From: Clostridia bacterium
GTDB taxonomy: Bacteria; Bacillota; Clostridia; Oscillospirales; Acutalibacteraceae
Length of the DNA: 6,209 bases
Direction: 5' to 3'
NCBI GenBank assembly: GCA_017414725.1
Contig: JAFQKZ010000125.1
Location: 1-6,209 of the forward strand
The notes beneath the pieces were generated by a model. The model was not told the DNA's origin and made no database searches. It saw only the letters and a list, made by a program, of their open reading frames with translations. A program made the position numbers and the translations under genes. Of this stretch, positions 4,431-6,209 are shown piece by piece. Each line of letters starts with the position of its first letter. Within the stretch, counting starts at the first letter, position 1.

Positions 4431-6209
4431 TCACTTGGACTTGGGTACGCTTTCCAGAGCATGTCCTGCTACCAATTTGATGTCGGTGTAATGTAATTTA
4501 TAATTCTCAGGATCTATAATTTCTTCAAATTTTTCTATCTCAGAGTTTAATATTTTTTCAATTTCTTGTTGAGATAACCCAAAATCTTTTATTAAAAACG
4601 ATAGTTTTCCCGGTAAATCTGCAGGTATTTTAGATAAACCCTGTATAATTTTATTTTTCGTAAGTTCTCTTTCAATACCATCTATTTTTTTCACAAATAA
4701 ATCTTTTTCACATATTGATAATTTGTCTTCTATTTTTTTTAGATTTTTCTCGATAGTCTCGCAAAGTTTTTTGTCTTTTCCGGTAATCCTCGACTTCAAT
4801 TTGTTGTAGGAACTTTTAAGATTACTCAAAACAGTTTTATTGTCTAGTTTTATTTTAAGATTGCTCAAAAATCTTTCTAATTTTGAATTATTATCTAAAA
4901 CTTTCTTTTTATTGTTAATTATATTTTTCGCCCAAACATATTCTAATTTATCGTACCAATTTTTTTGATTTTTGATAGTTTTTTTAGTACCTTTTTGATC
5001 GTCAGTTTCAATTCTAGGTTGTGGGTAAACGCGATTAAGTCCGGAAATCAGAGCTGTATTTAATTTAGTAAAAATGTATTTTTCAAGATCAGATATATCA
5101 CTATTCACGCTATCGAGAAAATTTTTAATTTGTTTTCCAATTACATCTTCATCTAAATCTTTAGTGAAATCCAATAATTTTGTACTGGCTACGTATTGTT
5201 GATCTTCTCTTAATTTACTCAACTCTGTAATTGACTTTTGAAGTTCTTTATAACTTTGTACAAATCCTGGGGCACAAAACAGCGGCCAGAACACTCCAAT
5301 AGTTTTCTCAGAAATATCATATTGAGGATATTTGTTTTTCACATTTTCTAATATGTTTTTTAGTTTATCAGGATAATTATCAAGAATATATTTCATATTT
5401 AAATACTCATCAGAAACAAACAACTGATTCGCATACTTTTTACAGTTAGAGACTATAATTCCCGGGGAATTTTTTTTGAGAAGATCCGTAGAAACATCGT
5501 TAATGGCTTTTCGAAACGGGTCTACTTGGTTGCCGACAGTAGAAAAATTAGCCATTCCGGGTAGTCCCGGCGGCGGAGGAGGCATACCCGGCAAACCTCC
5601 TTGAGTATCTAATCCCAGAGGAGTCGATGACGGCGGAGGTTTTATCTCAAGCGATATCTCAGGCATCTTAGGCTCATTAGGAATACCTAGGTCAGGTATC
5701 ACTCCATCTATGTTTTTTGTAATATTATCTGCAAATTTAGTAAATTGGTTTTGAAGTTCGGGAACAATCTTATCTTCTACATGTTCTTTTATTTCTGCGA
5801 TTTTCGGAGTTATTAAAGTTGTATTAATGTGGTCATATAGCTTTCTTATATTATTAGTAATATTTGCCGGTGCATACTCCATAAACACTTCTAATCTCTT
5901 GATGTAGTTCTCGGAATCTTTTAATTTTTGTTCTATTTCTTTTGTTTTATTATTAATATTCTGGGTGTTTTTGTCGAAATTTGCTAATAAATTTACTAGA
6001 TTGTTTTCGGCTTCAGATATTTCCAATTTATTATATGTAGTATTTAAATTTATGTACTCTATGAATTTTTCAAATCCTGTAAGTATATCTTTTTCGGTAA
6101 TAGTTTCAAGTTTTTTTGATGGCGAAGAAAATATATCATATAAAAACTTGAGCTCGAGACCTATTGGTATAGTTGCCAACACACCGGCCGGCACTAGATA
6201 TTTCAAATA
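4431..6209 (-). CDS. Large unrecognised protein with N-terminal hydrophobic segment, Pro-rich tract and charged helical regions (5' end probably outside window)
   Basis: I do not recognise this protein. The frame stays open to the window edge; the first possible start seen is a TTG at 6204-6206, which gives 591 residues used for numbering here. Residues 3-18 are hydrophobic (YLVPAGVLATIPIG) and could be a membrane anchor or the end of a longer one. Residues 31-165 are charged and coiled-coil-like. Residues 176-218 form a Pro/Gly-rich tract with PPPSS and GMPPPPPGLPGM. Right after it, residues 230-246 (PFRKAINDVSTDLLKKN) resemble an actin-binding WH2 motif. A middle region (250-395) contains GVFWPLFCAPGF. 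The C-terminal 180 residues are rich in Lys, Glu, Leu and Ile and mostly helical. The layout resembles surface or secreted host-interaction proteins, but no enzyme motif is visible. It is probably a separate transcription unit from the ferredoxin, which has its own promoter. Confidence 0.8.
   Translation of the reverse strand, partial: YLKYLVPAGVLATIPIGLELKFLYDIFSSPSKKLETITEKDILTGFEKFIEYINLNTTYNKLEISEAENNLVNLLANFDKNTQNINNKTKEIEQKLKDSENYIKRLEVFMEYAPANITNNIRKLYDHINTTLITPKIAEIKEHVEDKIVPELQNQFTKFADNITKNIDGVIPDLGIPNEPKMPEISLEIKPPPSSTPLGLDTQGGLPGMPPPPPGLPGMANFSTVGNQVDPFRKAINDVSTDLLKKNSPGIIVSNCKKYANQLFVSDEYLNMKYILDNYPDKLKNILENVKNKYPQYDISEKTIGVFWPLFCAPGFVQSYKELQKSITELSKLREDQQYVASTKLLDFTKDLDEDVIGKQIKNFLDSVNSDISDLEKYIFTKLNTALISGLNRVYPQPRIETDDQKGTKKTIKNQKNWYDKLEYVWAKNIINNKKKVLDNNSKLERFLSNLKIKLDNKTVLSNLKSSYNKLKSRITGKDKKLCETIEKNLKKIEDKLSICEKDLFVKKIDGIERELTKNKIIQGLSKIPADLPGKLSFLIKDFGLSQQEIEKILNSEIEKFEEIIDPENYKLHYTDIKLVAGHALESVPKSK

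Overview
This is a strongly AT-rich bacterial window in which every well-supported gene lies on the minus strand. The gene content points to an anaerobic, low-GC Gram-positive (Clostridia-like) bacterium. The signs are a FeoA-FeoB fusion, a FeoB-associated Cys-rich membrane peptide, a short DtxR/MntR-type regulator, a single-cluster [4Fe-4S] ferredoxin, SD-type ribosome sites and near-consensus sigma-A promoters. The strong AT bias and a large protein with a eukaryote-like proline-rich tract hint at a host-associated lifestyle, but that is inference.

Layout in transcription order (right to left). From the right edge to 4431 lies a large, unrecognised protein of at least 591 aa, open at the window edge. 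It has a hydrophobic N-terminus, a long coiled-coil-like part, a Pro-rich tract, a possible WH2-like motif and a lysine/glutamate-rich helical C-terminal part. Next is a small ferredoxin (4106-4291) with its own promoter. A 146-bp intergenic region carries the promoter of the iron operon, with a DtxR-box-like 19-bp palindrome over its -35 element. The operon then runs feoA-feoB fusion (1626-3959), FeoB-associated peptide (1434-1601), DtxR/MntR-type regulator (1003-1398) and an RlmB/TrmH-family rRNA methyltransferase (248-1006). Gaps are 23-35 nt, and the last two genes overlap by 3 nt. A possible 57-aa small ORF follows (61-234).

How the genes work together: FeoAB imports Fe(II), and the small Cys-rich membrane peptide probably assists. 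The DtxR-type protein, encoded in the same transcript, is the obvious candidate to sense iron and bind the palindrome, giving a self-contained feedback circuit. The ferredoxin next door is an iron consumer but is driven from a separate promoter without a visible box. The methyltransferase appears to be a translationally coupled passenger of the iron operon.

The most unexpected structure is at the left edge. Bases 1-41 are an inverted near-copy (39/41) of the 3' end of the methyltransferase gene at 241-281. The two differences are both silent third-codon changes. So the window edge appears to hold the tail of a second, convergent rlmB-like gene, or part of an inverted duplication.
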